Positions 16,976 to 25,631 of a stretch of 64,000 bases of DNA are shown piece after piece. Positions within the stretch are counted from its first letter, which is position 1. Every line of letters starts with the position of its first letter. Position numbers and translations under genes: made by a program. Source of the DNA: Streptomyces sp. NBC_00448 (GTDB lineage Bacteria > Actinomycetota > Actinomycetes > Streptomycetales > Streptomycetaceae); NCBI RefSeq assembly GCF_036014115.1, contig NZ_CP107913.1, positions 4,201,001 to 4,265,000 of the forward strand, in the 5' to 3' direction. The notes below the pieces were generated by a model that did not search any database, was not told where the DNA came from, and saw nothing but the letters and a program-made list of their open reading frames with translations.

Positions 16976-18391
16976 TCAGCTCGGTACGGGCTCGGGTTCG
17001 GGACGGCCCGCCGGCGTCTCGTCGAGGTCGCTGAGGGCCAGGTCCTTCGATTCGCGCAGCACCAGGGTGGTCGCGATCCCGAGGACGAAGCAGATGCCGG
17101 CGATCAGGGTGACCACCCGCAGCCCGTAGTGGTCGAGTGCGATCGGGGTGATGAGCGCGCCCAGGAACGCGCCGATCTTGGCGATGCCCGCGGACAGGCC
17201 GTGGCCGGTGGAGCGGACGGCGGTGGGGTAGCTCTCGGCGGCGAGCAGCATGGTGGTGTAGTTCGGGCCGAGCGCGATGCCGAACAGGGAGATCCCGAAG
17301 ACAAGGGCGAACGGGACGACGGTGTGGGTGAGCCCGCCGATGGCGGAGATCAGCAGCATCGACAGGGCGCTGCATCCGAAACCGATGATCTGGAGCCGGC
17401 GCCGGGGTATCCGGTCGAGCAGCGCGAGGCCGACGATCGCGGCGGTGAGGCTGAAGCAGACCACGAGGACCGCGTTGATGGCGATGTTGCGGATGGTGGT
17501 GGCCTGCGGCGTGATGCTGGCGATCAGCAGCGGCTGGCTGACCGAGTTGCCGTAGACGGCGACGTTGAAGAAGAACCAGGCGCCGGCGGTGCCGAGCAGG
17601 GCGAGCAGGAAGCGCCGGCCGCGCAGTACCGAGGTCAGGGACGGGCGCGGCGTGCCGGAGTCCCGGGTCTCGCGGGCCACGGTGTGCCCGGAGTAGTCGG
17701 CGAGGTCGTCGGCCGCCTGCGCCGCGTCGCCGGCCACGTTCAGCGTCCAGCGGGGCGACTCGGGCATGTGCCTGCGGTTCCACAGGACGAAGAGCGAGGG
17801 CAGCGCGCCCAGCCCCAGCACGATCCGCCAGGCCATGTGGTCGGGAGTGCCGACCGCGACGATCAGCAGCGCCACCAGATAGGCGGCGACCTGGCCGAGC
17901 ACGTAGAACAGGAAGGTCGTGCCGACCAGCCGGCCCCGGTTGCGGCGGTTGGCGAACTCGGTCATGATCACGCCGCTCGCGGGGTAGTCGCCGCCGATGC
18001 CCAGGCCGAGGATCAGCCGTCCGGCCAGCAGGATCGCGAAGTTCGGGGCGAACGCGGACACCAGGGCGCCGACGATCATCAGCACCGCTTCGAGCCCGTA
18101 GATCCGGCGCCGGCCGAGGAGGTCGCCGAGGCGGCCGAAGACGAGGGCGCCGACCGCGACCGCCAGCAGGGTGGAGCTGGTGACCAGCGAGACCTGGCCG
18201 GAGTCGAGCCCGAACTGCGGCTTGACCAGCAGCATCACGGTGCCGATCACGTTCAGGTCGTAGGAGTCGGTGAAGAAGCCGGCGCCGGCGACCACGGCGG
18301 CCTTCAGGTGGAACGTGCTGAGCGGGGCGTCGTCCAGGGTCTTCTGGACGCCGGCGGGGCGGGCGACGGTCGTGGTGGCGGCGGAGGTCAC
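16976..18391 (-). CDS. MFS transporter of the phosphate:H+ symporter (PHS) type
   Basis: The 471-residue, 12-helix permease carries GRLILGLGIGGDYPASGVIM then TEFANRRNRG, which is close to the PHS subfamily signature (GIGGDYP, then a Glu-Phe-Ala stretch), and FFTDSYDLNVIG in helix 1 with the conserved Asp. Loop motifs GRLGDLLGRRRIYG and RRRLQIIG are normal for MFS. Fungal and plant members take up inorganic phosphate; bacterial members may import other anions such as aromatic acids or organophosphates. It is divergent from a GntR/UTRA regulator, which probably controls it. Confidence 0.82.
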   Translation of the reverse strand: MTSAATTTVARPAGVQKTLDDAPLSTFHLKAAVVAGAGFFTDSYDLNVIGTVMLLVKPQFGLDSGQVSLVTSSTLLAVAVGALVFGRLGDLLGRRRIYGLEAVLMIVGALVSAFAPNFAILLAGRLILGLGIGGDYPASGVIMTEFANRRNRGRLVGTTFLFYVLGQVAAYLVALLIVAVGTPDHMAWRIVLGLGALPSLFVLWNRRHMPESPRWTLNVAGDAAQAADDLADYSGHTVARETRDSGTPRPSLTSVLRGRRFLLALLGTAGAWFFFNVAVYGNSVSQPLLIASITPQATTIRNIAINAVLVVCFSLTAAIVGLALLDRIPRRRLQIIGFGCSALSMLLISAIGGLTHTVVPFALVFGISLFGIALGPNYTTMLLAAESYPTAVRSTGHGLSAGIAKIGAFLGALITPIALDHYGLRVVTLIAGICFVLGIATTLVLRESKDLALSDLDETPAGRPEPEPVPS

Positions 18392-18824
18392 AGCGTGTCC
18401 CCCTGGTCATGAGCGTCCATGAGCGCGGGCAGGTCCGCCACGCTGTCGCGGAGGTGGGTGCGGGTGCGGTCGGGGCAGGCCGGTGGGAGCGGAGTTCGCA
18501 CAGTCGTCCTTCGTGGTGGTGTGCGCGAGGTGGTGGTTTCGCGTGCGGAGGCCGCGGACTGCGGGCGGGGACGGTCACGGGGTGCGCCGGCTCGCGGTTG
18601 AGTAGGACTGTCGCAGCGGCCCAGAAGGGCGTCAACGGCTTGTACTTACAAGTCATCGACTGTTCACCTGGAACCGACTCGATGAATCCGGACCAATCGA
18701 CCCCATCGGCCACGTGGATCACACCGATCGCGCGCGACGCTTCGCCCTATGATGACAAGATCGGTTACGCTGGCGCTCCGGGGCCACGGATCGGGAGAAT
18801 TCGCCCGCCTGTAGGGTCAGGCGT
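18392..18824. other. Divergent intergenic region between MFS and GntR genes
   Basis: No gene is seen in these 433 bases. The region contains the operator palindrome at 18639-18652. A TAGGGT hexamer at 18812-18817 lies seven bases before the GTG of the regulator gene and, as a -10 box, would give a nearly leaderless mRNA. Confidence 0.5.
18639..18652. promoter_or_regulatory. Probable GntR operator (CTTGT-N4-ACAAG)
   Basis: CTTGT (18639-18643) and ACAAG (18648-18652) form a perfect dyad around ACTT. Palindromes of this size are the usual targets of HutC-type GntR regulators, and the site lies between the regulator and the divergent transporter. Confidence 0.5.
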
Positions 18825-19553
18825 GTGAAGGAGTCTCTGCACAGCGCCATGGCAGCCGAGTTGCGTCGGCGCATCCGAAGCGGCGAGATCGGGGTCGGGG
18901 AGTCGCTGCCCTCGGAGGCCGACCTCTGCGAGGAGTTCTCAGCCTCGCGCACCCCGGTACGGCAGGCGCTGGCGACGCTGCGCGAGGAGGGCCTGATCAG
19001 CGGCGGCCAGGGGAAGCGCTCCATGGTCCTGGACGCCGTGCCGTCCCAGCCGTTCGGGTCGTTCCTGTCCTTCACCATGCGCGCCGAGCTCACCGGACAC
19101 GTCCCGGGCCAGCGTCTCCAGGAGATCGCCCTGCGCCGCCCCGACCGGGCGGTGGCCGCCGCCCTCCAGATCGGCGCCGACGAGCTGGTGGTCCAACTCC
19201 TGCGGCTGCGCCTGCTCAACGGCCGGCCGGCCATGCTGGAGCGGATGACCTACACCGAGTCGGTCGGACGGCCGCTGATGAGCGCGGATCTCGACGCGGG
19301 CTCGATCTACGCGCTGCTCACCGAGCTGGGTACGGATCTCGCCTCGGCCCGGCACACCTTCGACGCGGTGGCCGCCGACGCCACCGACGCCGAACTGCTC
19401 GACGTGGCACCGGGGTCGGCGCTGCTGCGGGAGCGGCGTCTGACCACCGACTCCCAGGGCGTGCCGATCGAGTGGTCCGACGACCGCTACCGGCCGGACG
19501 TGGCCACCGTGACGGTGACCAACACCCGTAGTACGCGCACCGCGAGGCTCTGA
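18825..19553 (+). CDS. GntR/HutC-family regulator with UTRA ligand domain
   Basis: The 242-residue protein has an N-terminal winged helix: LRRRIRSGEIGVGESLPSEA, then SASRTPVRQALATLREEGLI, about residues 10-70. The UTRA effector domain follows (about 85-235), with LVVQLLRLRLLNGRPAMLER, MTYTESVGRPLM and the end IEWSDDRYRPDVATVTV. UTRA domains bind small organic ligands such as sugars, phosphonates or amino acids. It lies between a PHS-type transporter (divergent) and a phosphonate-type dehydrogenase (convergent), so phosphonate or organophosphate sensing is a reasonable guess. The GTG at 18825 lacks a clear ribosome-binding site. Confidence 0.9.
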   Translation: MKESLHSAMAAELRRRIRSGEIGVGESLPSEADLCEEFSASRTPVRQALATLREEGLISGGQGKRSMVLDAVPSQPFGSFLSFTMRAELTGHVPGQRLQEIALRRPDRAVAAALQIGADELVVQLLRLRLLNGRPAMLERMTYTESVGRPLMSADLDAGSIYALLTELGTDLASARHTFDAVAADATDAELLDVAPGSALLRERRLTTDSQGVPIEWSDDRYRPDVATVTVTNTRSTRTARL

Positions 19554-19563
19554 CCGCGCGGGT

Positions 19564-19583
19564 CCCCGGCTTCGGCGCCGGGG
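19564..19583. terminator. Bidirectional terminator between convergent genes
   Basis: CCCCGGC (19564-19570), loop TTCGGC, GCCGGGG (19577-19583) form a perfect stem with a stable TTCG-type loop between the ends of the gntR and dehydrogenase genes. Confidence 0.6.
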
Positions 19584-19613
19584 CCCCCGTCCACGGGTAG
19601 GGCGCGAACCACC

Positions 19614-20684
19614 TCAAAGGCGCGGCGCCACGGCCTGCCGCGGCGCCGCGGCTCCGCGGGCGGCCGCGAGCGCGGCGTCCATCCGGTCCAGCCCGTACGT
19701 TCCCCCGACCAGGTCGGCGAACGGATAGCCGCGGTGGTGTGCGGCGAGGAACCGTACGGCGTCCGCGAGGTCCACCGGGCGGTAGTTGTGCACGCCGACC
19801 ACGGTGTGCAGCCCGCGGACCACCCGCTCGGGGTCGAGCGCCACGGTCGCGCCCGGTGACACCGAACCGACCAGCACCGCCGTACCGCCCACCGCGAGGG
19901 CGTCCAAACACCGCTGCACCGCGGTCGAATGCCCGGAGAACTCCATCGCGACGTCGGCCTCCCCCGGGGTGGACGCGCCGTCGTGCACCTCGGCCGCACC
20001 GAAGGTGAGGGCCTGGTCGCGCCGGGCCGGATCGGGGTCCACCGCGGCCACCCGCGCGCCCGCCGTGGTGGCCATGGCCACCGCCGTCAGACCGAGCATC
20101 CCGGCTCCCGTCACCAGCACCCGCCGGCCCCCCAGCGGGCCCGCGGCGGCGATCGCCGCGGCGACGGTCGCGGTCGCGCAGGACGCCGGACTGGCCACCT
20201 CGTCCGGCAGGTCGGCGGGCACCGCGACGACCGCCGTGCCCGGCAGGACGACGCAGTGGGTGGCGAACCCGCCGGTCAACGGCGCGCTCTCGACCAGCGG
20301 TTCGTGCCCGTACTTCCGCAGGCTCAGGCACTTGTGCGGCAGTCCCCGCGCGCAGCGTTCGCAGCCGCCGCAGGACGCGGTGACCGACCAGACCACCCGC
20401 ATGCCGGGCGTCACCGGCGACCCGTCCACGCAGCGCACGCCTCCCGCGCCCACCCCGAGCACCGTGCCGACCTGCTCGTGGCCGAGCAGCGCGGGCACCG
20501 GGGAGGGACGCCGGCCCGACACCGTATGGAGGTCGCTGCCGCAGACCGTGGCCAGGTCGATCCGCACCAGCAGCTCTCCGGACCCCGGAACGACGGAGGT
20601 GCGGTCCGAGACCACGGAGAACGGGCTCCCCACCCCGTCCCAGCGGGCATAGCGGACCGGGACGGTATCCATCGAAGACGTCAT
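19614..20684 (-). CDS. Zinc-dependent alcohol dehydrogenase, phosphonate-catabolism (HpnZ) type
   Basis: The 356-residue medium-chain dehydrogenase has the catalytic Cys in VCGSDLHTVSGRRPSPVPAL, followed by LGHEQVG. The structural-zinc loop CGGCERCARGLPHKC is followed by KYGHEPL, and the Rossmann motif is GAGMLGL. The combination TVCGSDLHTVSGRR, SLRKYGHEP and SCATATVAAAIAAAG matches the family of alcohol dehydrogenases found in phosphonate-degradation clusters. The reaction is NAD(P)-dependent oxidation of an alcohol; the substrate is unknown. Neighbouring GntR regulator, PHS-type transporter and phospholipase C support a phosphorus-related role. Confidence 0.78.
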   Translation of the reverse strand: MTSSMDTVPVRYARWDGVGSPFSVVSDRTSVVPGSGELLVRIDLATVCGSDLHTVSGRRPSPVPALLGHEQVGTVLGVGAGGVRCVDGSPVTPGMRVVWSVTASCGGCERCARGLPHKCLSLRKYGHEPLVESAPLTGGFATHCVVLPGTAVVAVPADLPDEVASPASCATATVAAAIAAAGPLGGRRVLVTGAGMLGLTAVAMATTAGARVAAVDPDPARRDQALTFGAAEVHDGASTPGEADVAMEFSGHSTAVQRCLDALAVGGTAVLVGSVSPGATVALDPERVVRGLHTVVGVHNYRPVDLADAVRFLAAHHRGYPFADLVGGTYGLDRMDAALAAARGAAAPRQAVAPRL

Positions 20685-21021
20685 GGACTGAACTTGTCAT
20701 GACGGGAGGTAGAAATCAAAGACCTATAGCTACAGCTTGGCTTATTGTTCACCCTGTCAGCACCGGACCGCCTCAATCCCCCGCTCGCCCGCCATGCGCC
20801 GCCACGCACCGCCGAGCCCCGCCACACCATGACCAATGGTGGTAAACCGTGCCCAGCAACGGAATTGACGTCGCTCGTGGCGGCCATCCCGTCGACAGCC
20901 GTTCACCTGCCGGACAACAGATGTGTCATGACAGGTGACGGTGTGATGCGCCAAGTTCTGCATAGCCAGATCCCAGCAGCCGCGGGACCCCACCCCGCGC
21001 TGCCCGACGAAAGGTCTGTCC
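20685..21021. promoter_or_regulatory. Divergent promoter region, dehydrogenase / phospholipase C
   Basis: The 337 bases hold no gene. TGTCATGACA, a perfect 10-bp palindrome, lies at 20924-20933, and a nine-base match TGTCATGAC lies beside the dehydrogenase start (about 20697-20705). TCACCTG (20903-20909) and CAGGTGA (20932-20938) form a second dyad. GTTCACC heptamers at 20747-20753 and 20901-20907 resemble single PhoP-box units but lack clear 11-bp repeats. AT-rich patches near 20710-20750 may hold the promoters. Confidence 0.4.
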
Positions 21022-23427
21022 ATGTCCCCGATCACCCGCAGAACCCTGCTCGGCTCGGCCGCCGCCGTCGGCGCGGGCACCGCGCTGGGCGGGCTGCCCC
21101 TCGGCGTCCAGAAGGCCATGGCGGCCTCCACCGGATCGGGTTCGCTCTCCTCGGTCAAGCACGTCGTGATCCTGATGCAGGAGAACCGCTCGTTCGACCA
21201 CTACTACGGAACCCTCCGAGGCGTACGCGGCTTCGGCGACACCTCGCCGCTGCGCTTCCCGAGCGGCTCGAACGTCTGGAACCAGGACACCAAGGGCTCG
21301 GCGGGCGGCGGCGGCATCCTCCAGCCCTGGCACCTCGACACCTCGGTCTGCGACGCCCAGCAGGTCAAGGACCTCGACCACTCCTGGTCCGGCACCCACG
21401 CGGCCTGGAACAACGGCCTGAACAACAACTGGGTCCCGAACAAGTCCGGTTACGCCATGGGCTACTACACCCGCGCCGACGTGCCCTTCCACCACGCGCT
21501 GGCCGACGCCTTCACCATCTGCGACCAGTACTTCTGCTCGGTCCAGGGCCCCACCCACCCCAACCGGCTCTACCTGTGGACCGGGATGATCGACCCGGCG
21601 GGCACGGCCGGCGGCCCGGTCACCGTCAACGTCGAGAGCGGCTGCTCCTGGACCACCTACCCGGAGATGCTCCAGGACGCCGGCGTCTCCTGGCGGGTCT
21701 ACCAGGAGGCGGACAACTACGACTGCAACCCGCTCGCCTGGTTCACCCAGTTCGTGAACGCCCCCACCACCTCCCCGCTGTACACCCGCGGCATGGCCCG
21801 GGTCGCGAGCATCACCTCGGCGATCAGCGCCGACATCGCGGCCGGCACCTTCCCCACCGTCTCCTGGGTGGTCGCCCCCACCGCCAAGTCCGAACACCCG
21901 GCCTACCGCCCGGCCGACGGCGCCGACTTCGTCAGCGGCGTGCTCTCCGCCATCGCCGCCGACCAGGCCACCTGGGACTCCACCGTCGTCTTCTACAACT
22001 ACGACGAGAACGACGGCTTCTTCGACCACGTCGCGCCACCCGTCCCCGCCCCCGGCACCGCCGCGGAGTTCGTCGGCAGCACCCCGATCGGCATGGGCCC
22101 GCGCGTCCCGATGACCGTCATCTCCCCCTGGTCCACCGGCGGCCGGGTCTGCTCCCAGGTGTTCGACCACACCTCCCCCGTGCGGTTCGCCGAACTGGTC
22201 ACCGGCGTGCGCTGCGTCAACATCTCCGACTGGCGGCGCGCGGTCAGCGGCGACCTCACCAGCGCCTTCACCTTCGGCACCGGTCCCGTCGCGTTCCCGA
22301 CGGGCCTGCCCGACACCGCGGCCCTGGTCGCGGCGGCCGACCGGCAGAAGTCGCTGCCGGCCCCCGCGCTGCCCGCCACCGGCGCGCTGCCCGCGCAGGA
22401 GTCCGGCGACCGCCCCGCGCAGCCGCTGGGCTACGTCTTCGACACCGCGTCCTGGACCGACACCTCGACGAACCGCATCTGGTTCGAGACGGACAACGCG
22501 GGCACCCTGGCCGGGAGTTTCACGGCCTACACGGTCAACCACCGCACCTTCCAGGCGTGGAACCTGAACTGCCCGGTCGGCGGGAGCCTCACCGACTACT
22601 TCTCCGCGAAGACCTACGGCGGCGGCCCCTACGACATCGACCTGCACGGCCCCGACGGCTACCTCCGCGGCTTCCAGGGCAACGTCCTGACCTGGACGGA
22701 CACCACCAAGGCCCACCCCGAGGCCCGCGTCGTCGACAACCGGGACGGCGCCACGCTGACCCTGACCGTCAGCAACGCCGGTCCGGTCTCCACCGTCTTC
22801 ACCGTCCAGCCCAACGCCGCCTACCTCGCCCCTGCCGGCGGCACCGCCACCACCCTCACCGTGGCGGCCGGCGGCAGCTCCCGGACCACGCTGAAGGCCA
22901 CCTCGGCCCGCCGTTACGACTACACCGTCACCGCCTCCACCGGCGACGGCTTCGCCCGCCGCTTCGCCGGCCGCCTCTACGCGACCTCGGGATCACCCGC
23001 CCCCGCCGCCACCCATGTGCTGGTCAACCGCAACAGCGGCCTGGCCATCGACGACCCCTCCGCCTCCAAGGCCGCCGGCACCGCGCTCATCCAGTGGCCG
23101 GTCGACGGCGGCGCGAACCAGAGCTGGCGGTTCGTCCCGCTGCCCGGCGGCGCCTACAACCTCGTCAACGTGTCCTCCGGCCTCGGCATGAACGTCGCCG
23201 GTGGCAGCAGGTCGCCCGGTGCCGGGATCATCCAGTACCCGCTCCAGGGCAGCACCAACGAGCAGTGGACCACGGCCCCCGTGGGCGACGGCTACGTCAC
23301 CCTCACCAGCGTCAGAAGCGGCCTCGTCCTCGGCGTCACCGGCGCCTCCACCAGCCAGAGCGCCACCCTCCAGCAGCAGGGCAACACCGGGAGCGCCTCG
23401 CAGCAGTGGCTGCTGTCACCCGCGTAG
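21022..23427 (+). CDS. Tat-exported phospholipase C (phosphocholine-specific type) with ricin-type lectin domain
   Basis: The protein has a twin-arginine signal (SPITRRTLLGSAAAVGAG, cleavage near AMAAS). The acid-phosphatase-superfamily catalytic domain starts at VVILMQENRSFDHYYG and includes GPTHPNRLYLWTGMID, NYDENDGFFDHVAPP and GMGPRVPMTVISPWS, residues that coordinate the metals in this family. Two beta-sandwich C-terminal phospholipase domains follow (about residues 465-650). The final 135 residues form a ricin-like beta-trefoil (LVNRNSGLAIDDPS, QSWRF, NEQWT, SQQWL), an addition to the usual 680-residue enzyme that may bind cell-surface glycans. It hydrolyses phosphatidylcholine or sphingomyelin outside the cell, releasing phosphocholine as a phosphorus source. 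Confidence 0.93.
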   Translation: MSPITRRTLLGSAAAVGAGTALGGLPLGVQKAMAASTGSGSLSSVKHVVILMQENRSFDHYYGTLRGVRGFGDTSPLRFPSGSNVWNQDTKGSAGGGGILQPWHLDTSVCDAQQVKDLDHSWSGTHAAWNNGLNNNWVPNKSGYAMGYYTRADVPFHHALADAFTICDQYFCSVQGPTHPNRLYLWTGMIDPAGTAGGPVTVNVESGCSWTTYPEMLQDAGVSWRVYQEADNYDCNPLAWFTQFVNAPTTSPLYTRGMARVASITSAISADIAAGTFPTVSWVVAPTAKSEHPAYRPADGADFVSGVLSAIAADQATWDSTVVFYNYDENDGFFDHVAPPVPAPGTAAEFVGSTPIGMGPRVPMTVISPWSTGGRVCSQVFDHTSPVRFAELVTGVRCVNISDWRRAVSGDLTSAFTFGTGPVAFPTGLPDTAALVAAADRQKSLPAPALPATGALPAQESGDRPAQPLGYVFDTASWTDTSTNRIWFETDNAGTLAGSFTAYTVNHRTFQAWNLNCPVGGSLTDYFSAKTYGGGPYDIDLHGPDGYLRGFQGNVLTWTDTTKAHPEARVVDNRDGATLTLTVSNAGPVSTVFTVQPNAAYLAPAGGTATTLTVAAGGSSRTTLKATSARRYDYTVTASTGDGFARRFAGRLYATSGSPAPAATHVLVNRNSGLAIDDPSASKAAGTALIQWPVDGGANQSWRFVPLPGGAYNLVNVSSGLGMNVAGGSRSPGAGIIQYPLQGSTNEQWTTAPVGDGYVTLTSVRSGLVLGVTGASTSQSATLQQQGNTGSASQQWLLSPA

Positions 23428-23556
23428 GCCCCAGCTCGGCGGCGCGGAACGCCCGCCCGCCGTTCCGTTCGCGTTCCCGTCGCCACCGCCGCCCGCCGCG
23501 AGGTCGGGCGCCGGTGGCGGCGGGCTCTGGTGGGGCGGTGGCACGGGGGCGGACGG

Positions 23557-25476
23557 TCAGTCGTTGGACCAGAGGAGGTCGGCGGAGCTGCCGCAGGCGG
23601 TGGTGGTCGCGTAGGCGCCGACGGTGGTGTCGTTCTGCAGGCACTGGCCGGCCGAGACGTTCTGGAGGGTGGTGCCGGAGGAGGTCGAGCGGCCGAGCTT
23701 CCACCGGTCGGCGTCGGAACTGCCGCAGGAGACCACGTAGGTGAAGTTGTCCCCGCTGCCGGCCAGGCAGTTGCCGCTGCCGGCGTTCCGCAGTTCGAAG
23801 GTGCCGCCGGACACCGCGGCGTAGGTCCACTTGAAGGGGCCGCTGGAGCCGCAGCTCGCCAGGTAGGCGGAGGTGCTGTGGTTGACGTCGTAGGCGAGGC
23901 AGTGCCCGTCCAGGGCGGACACCAGCCGGTGGGTGCCGCTCGCGGTGATGGTCGAGCCCGAGCCGGACGAGCCGGTGGAACCCGAGGAACCGCCGGCCGA
24001 GCCGCCGGAACTGCCGGAGCTGCCCGAGGCCTTCGATCCGCCGGACCCGCCCGAACTCGACGAGGACCCGCCGGTACGGCCGGTCGATCCCGAGGTGGCC
24101 CGCGTGCCCGGGGCCCTGGTGCCGGGGTGCTTGCCGCCCGAGCCGGCAGTCGCGCCCTTGGAGGGTGACGTGCCCTTCTTGGTGGCGGAGTTGGACGCGG
24201 AGGGCGTCGCGGAGCCGGCCGACGTCCCGGCGCTGGACGTGGCGGCCGCCGTGCCTCCGCCACCGGACGACGCGTGCCCGTCGTGGTCCTTCGGCGTGAG
24301 CAGGTACGGGGTGAGCGCCACCGCTCCGCCGGTCGCGACGACCACCAGGGGTATCACCAGGACGCGCGGCAGCCGCAGCCTGCGCCGCTCGGGCTGGGGC
24401 GCGGGCACGGGCGCGATTTCCGGCGCGGGCTCCGGTTCAGGCCGGGCTCCGGGCTTCGGGCCCGAGGGGCCGGCTCCGGGCTCGGAACCCGGGGGCAGCT
24501 CGGCGCCGGCCTCCGTCGCTCGCTCCCGCGCCTCCGGTTCGGGTACCCGCTTCGCCGACTCGCTTCGCGTGGCGAGGAGTTCACGTACGCGCGGCGGCCA
24601 GGGCGGCACCCCCGCGGCGACGTGCGACGCGGCCCGCGCCGCCAACTCGGCTGCGGTGGGACGGTCTTGAGGATCGCGCGCGAGGCAGTCGGCGACCACC
24701 GACGCCAGTTCCCCGTCGACCGCACGAAGCGGCGCGAGGTCCGGCTCCTGGTGGATGATGCGGTAGAGCATCTGCACGCCGCCGCCGTCCCCGTACGGCG
24801 GCTGCCCGGTCGCCGCGTACCCCAGCAGGCAGCCCAGGGCGAACACGTCCGTGGCACCCGTCAAGTCCCTTTGGCTGGAAGCCTGTTCCGGCGACATGTA
24901 CGCGGGGGTGCCGATCACCATCCCGGACTGGGTCAACCGGCTCTGTTCCAGCGCCATCGCCACCCCGAAGTCGATCAGGGTGAGCCCGTCCGCGCGCAGC
25001 ATCACGTTCGACGGCTTGAGATCCCGGTGCACGATGCCGACCTCGTTCACCACGGCGAGGCCCGCCGCGGCCTCCCGCAGCAGCAGCCAGACGTCCGCGA
25101 CGGGCATCGGCCCGCCGTTCACCCGCAGCGCCGCGTCCAGGGTGATACCGGGAATGTGCGCGGTGGCGAGCCATGGTGGCCGCGACTCCCGGTCGCTGTC
25201 CAGGAGTTCGGCGCTGACCCCTGCGGGCAGGCGGGCCAGGTTGTCGAGTTCGTGGCCGAAGCGCCGCCGGAACCCCTCGTCGTCGGTCAGATGCGGGTGC
25301 ACCTGCTTGACCGCGGCGAACCGCCCGCCGGCCAGGCCCAGGTAGACCCGCCCCATCCCGCCCGACCCGAGCCGGCCCAGCAGCGTGAAGGGGCCGATCC
25401 GGCTCGGGTCGTTCTCCGTGAGTGGCTCGGCTCCCATCCCACTCGGACCACTTCCGTCTCCCCCGTACGCAGTCAT
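23557..25476 (-). CDS. Ser/Thr protein kinase with extracytoplasmic ricin-like lectin domain
   Basis: Residues 20-275 form a Hanks-type kinase: GSGGMGRVYLG (P-loop), AVKQV, catalytic HRDLKPSNVML, DFGVAM and GTPAYMSPEQA. A Pro/Glu-rich linker leads to one transmembrane helix (VLVIPLVVVATGGAVALTPY). Outside the membrane lie about 120 Gly/Ser/Thr residues, then a C-terminal beta-trefoil of three repeats, each with GxCL and (A/S/T)CGSS (GHCLAYD, GNCLAGS, GQCLQND). The kinase may therefore sense a carbohydrate outside the cell. ATG at 25476 was chosen; no ribosome-binding site is visible. The gene is convergent with the phospholipase, which carries a similar lectin fold. Confidence 0.9.
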   Translation of the reverse strand: MTAYGGDGSGPSGMGAEPLTENDPSRIGPFTLLGRLGSGGMGRVYLGLAGGRFAAVKQVHPHLTDDEGFRRRFGHELDNLARLPAGVSAELLDSDRESRPPWLATAHIPGITLDAALRVNGGPMPVADVWLLLREAAAGLAVVNEVGIVHRDLKPSNVMLRADGLTLIDFGVAMALEQSRLTQSGMVIGTPAYMSPEQASSQRDLTGATDVFALGCLLGYAATGQPPYGDGGGVQMLYRIIHQEPDLAPLRAVDGELASVVADCLARDPQDRPTAAELAARAASHVAAGVPPWPPRVRELLATRSESAKRVPEPEARERATEAGAELPPGSEPGAGPSGPKPGARPEPEPAPEIAPVPAPQPERRRLRLPRVLVIPLVVVATGGAVALTPYLLTPKDHDGHASSGGGGTAAATSSAGTSAGSATPSASNSATKKGTSPSKGATAGSGGKHPGTRAPGTRATSGSTGRTGGSSSSSGGSGGSKASGSSGSSGGSAGGSSGSTGSSGSGSTITASGTHRLVSALDGHCLAYDVNHSTSAYLASCGSSGPFKWTYAAVSGGTFELRNAGSGNCLAGSGDNFTYVVSCGSSDADRWKLGRSTSSGTTLQNVSAGQCLQNDTTVGAYATTTACGSSADLLWSND

Positions 25477-25631
25477 GCGCAGCAGGCTAGTCAACGCCTG
25501 CACGCCGTGTCATGCCGGAGCCGACGGCGCGGCGGCCCCATGTCCCTTACGGCCCGGGCGCGTTCGCCGTGCTTCGGGCCGCCCCGGGACGGACCTGATC
25601 GGGACTCCCGGGTTCTCCGTACGGCGGCGGG

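Noticed and set aside
20747..20907. GTTCACC heptamers as PhoP boxes for the phospholipase gene
   Set aside because: Single heptamers without the expected 11-bp direct repeats; a 7-mer is frequent enough by chance.
20745..23744. A 999-codon plus-strand frame over the phospholipase gene
   Set aside because: It is a shifted frame of the phospholipase gene with low-complexity Arg/His/Pro translation and no domain.
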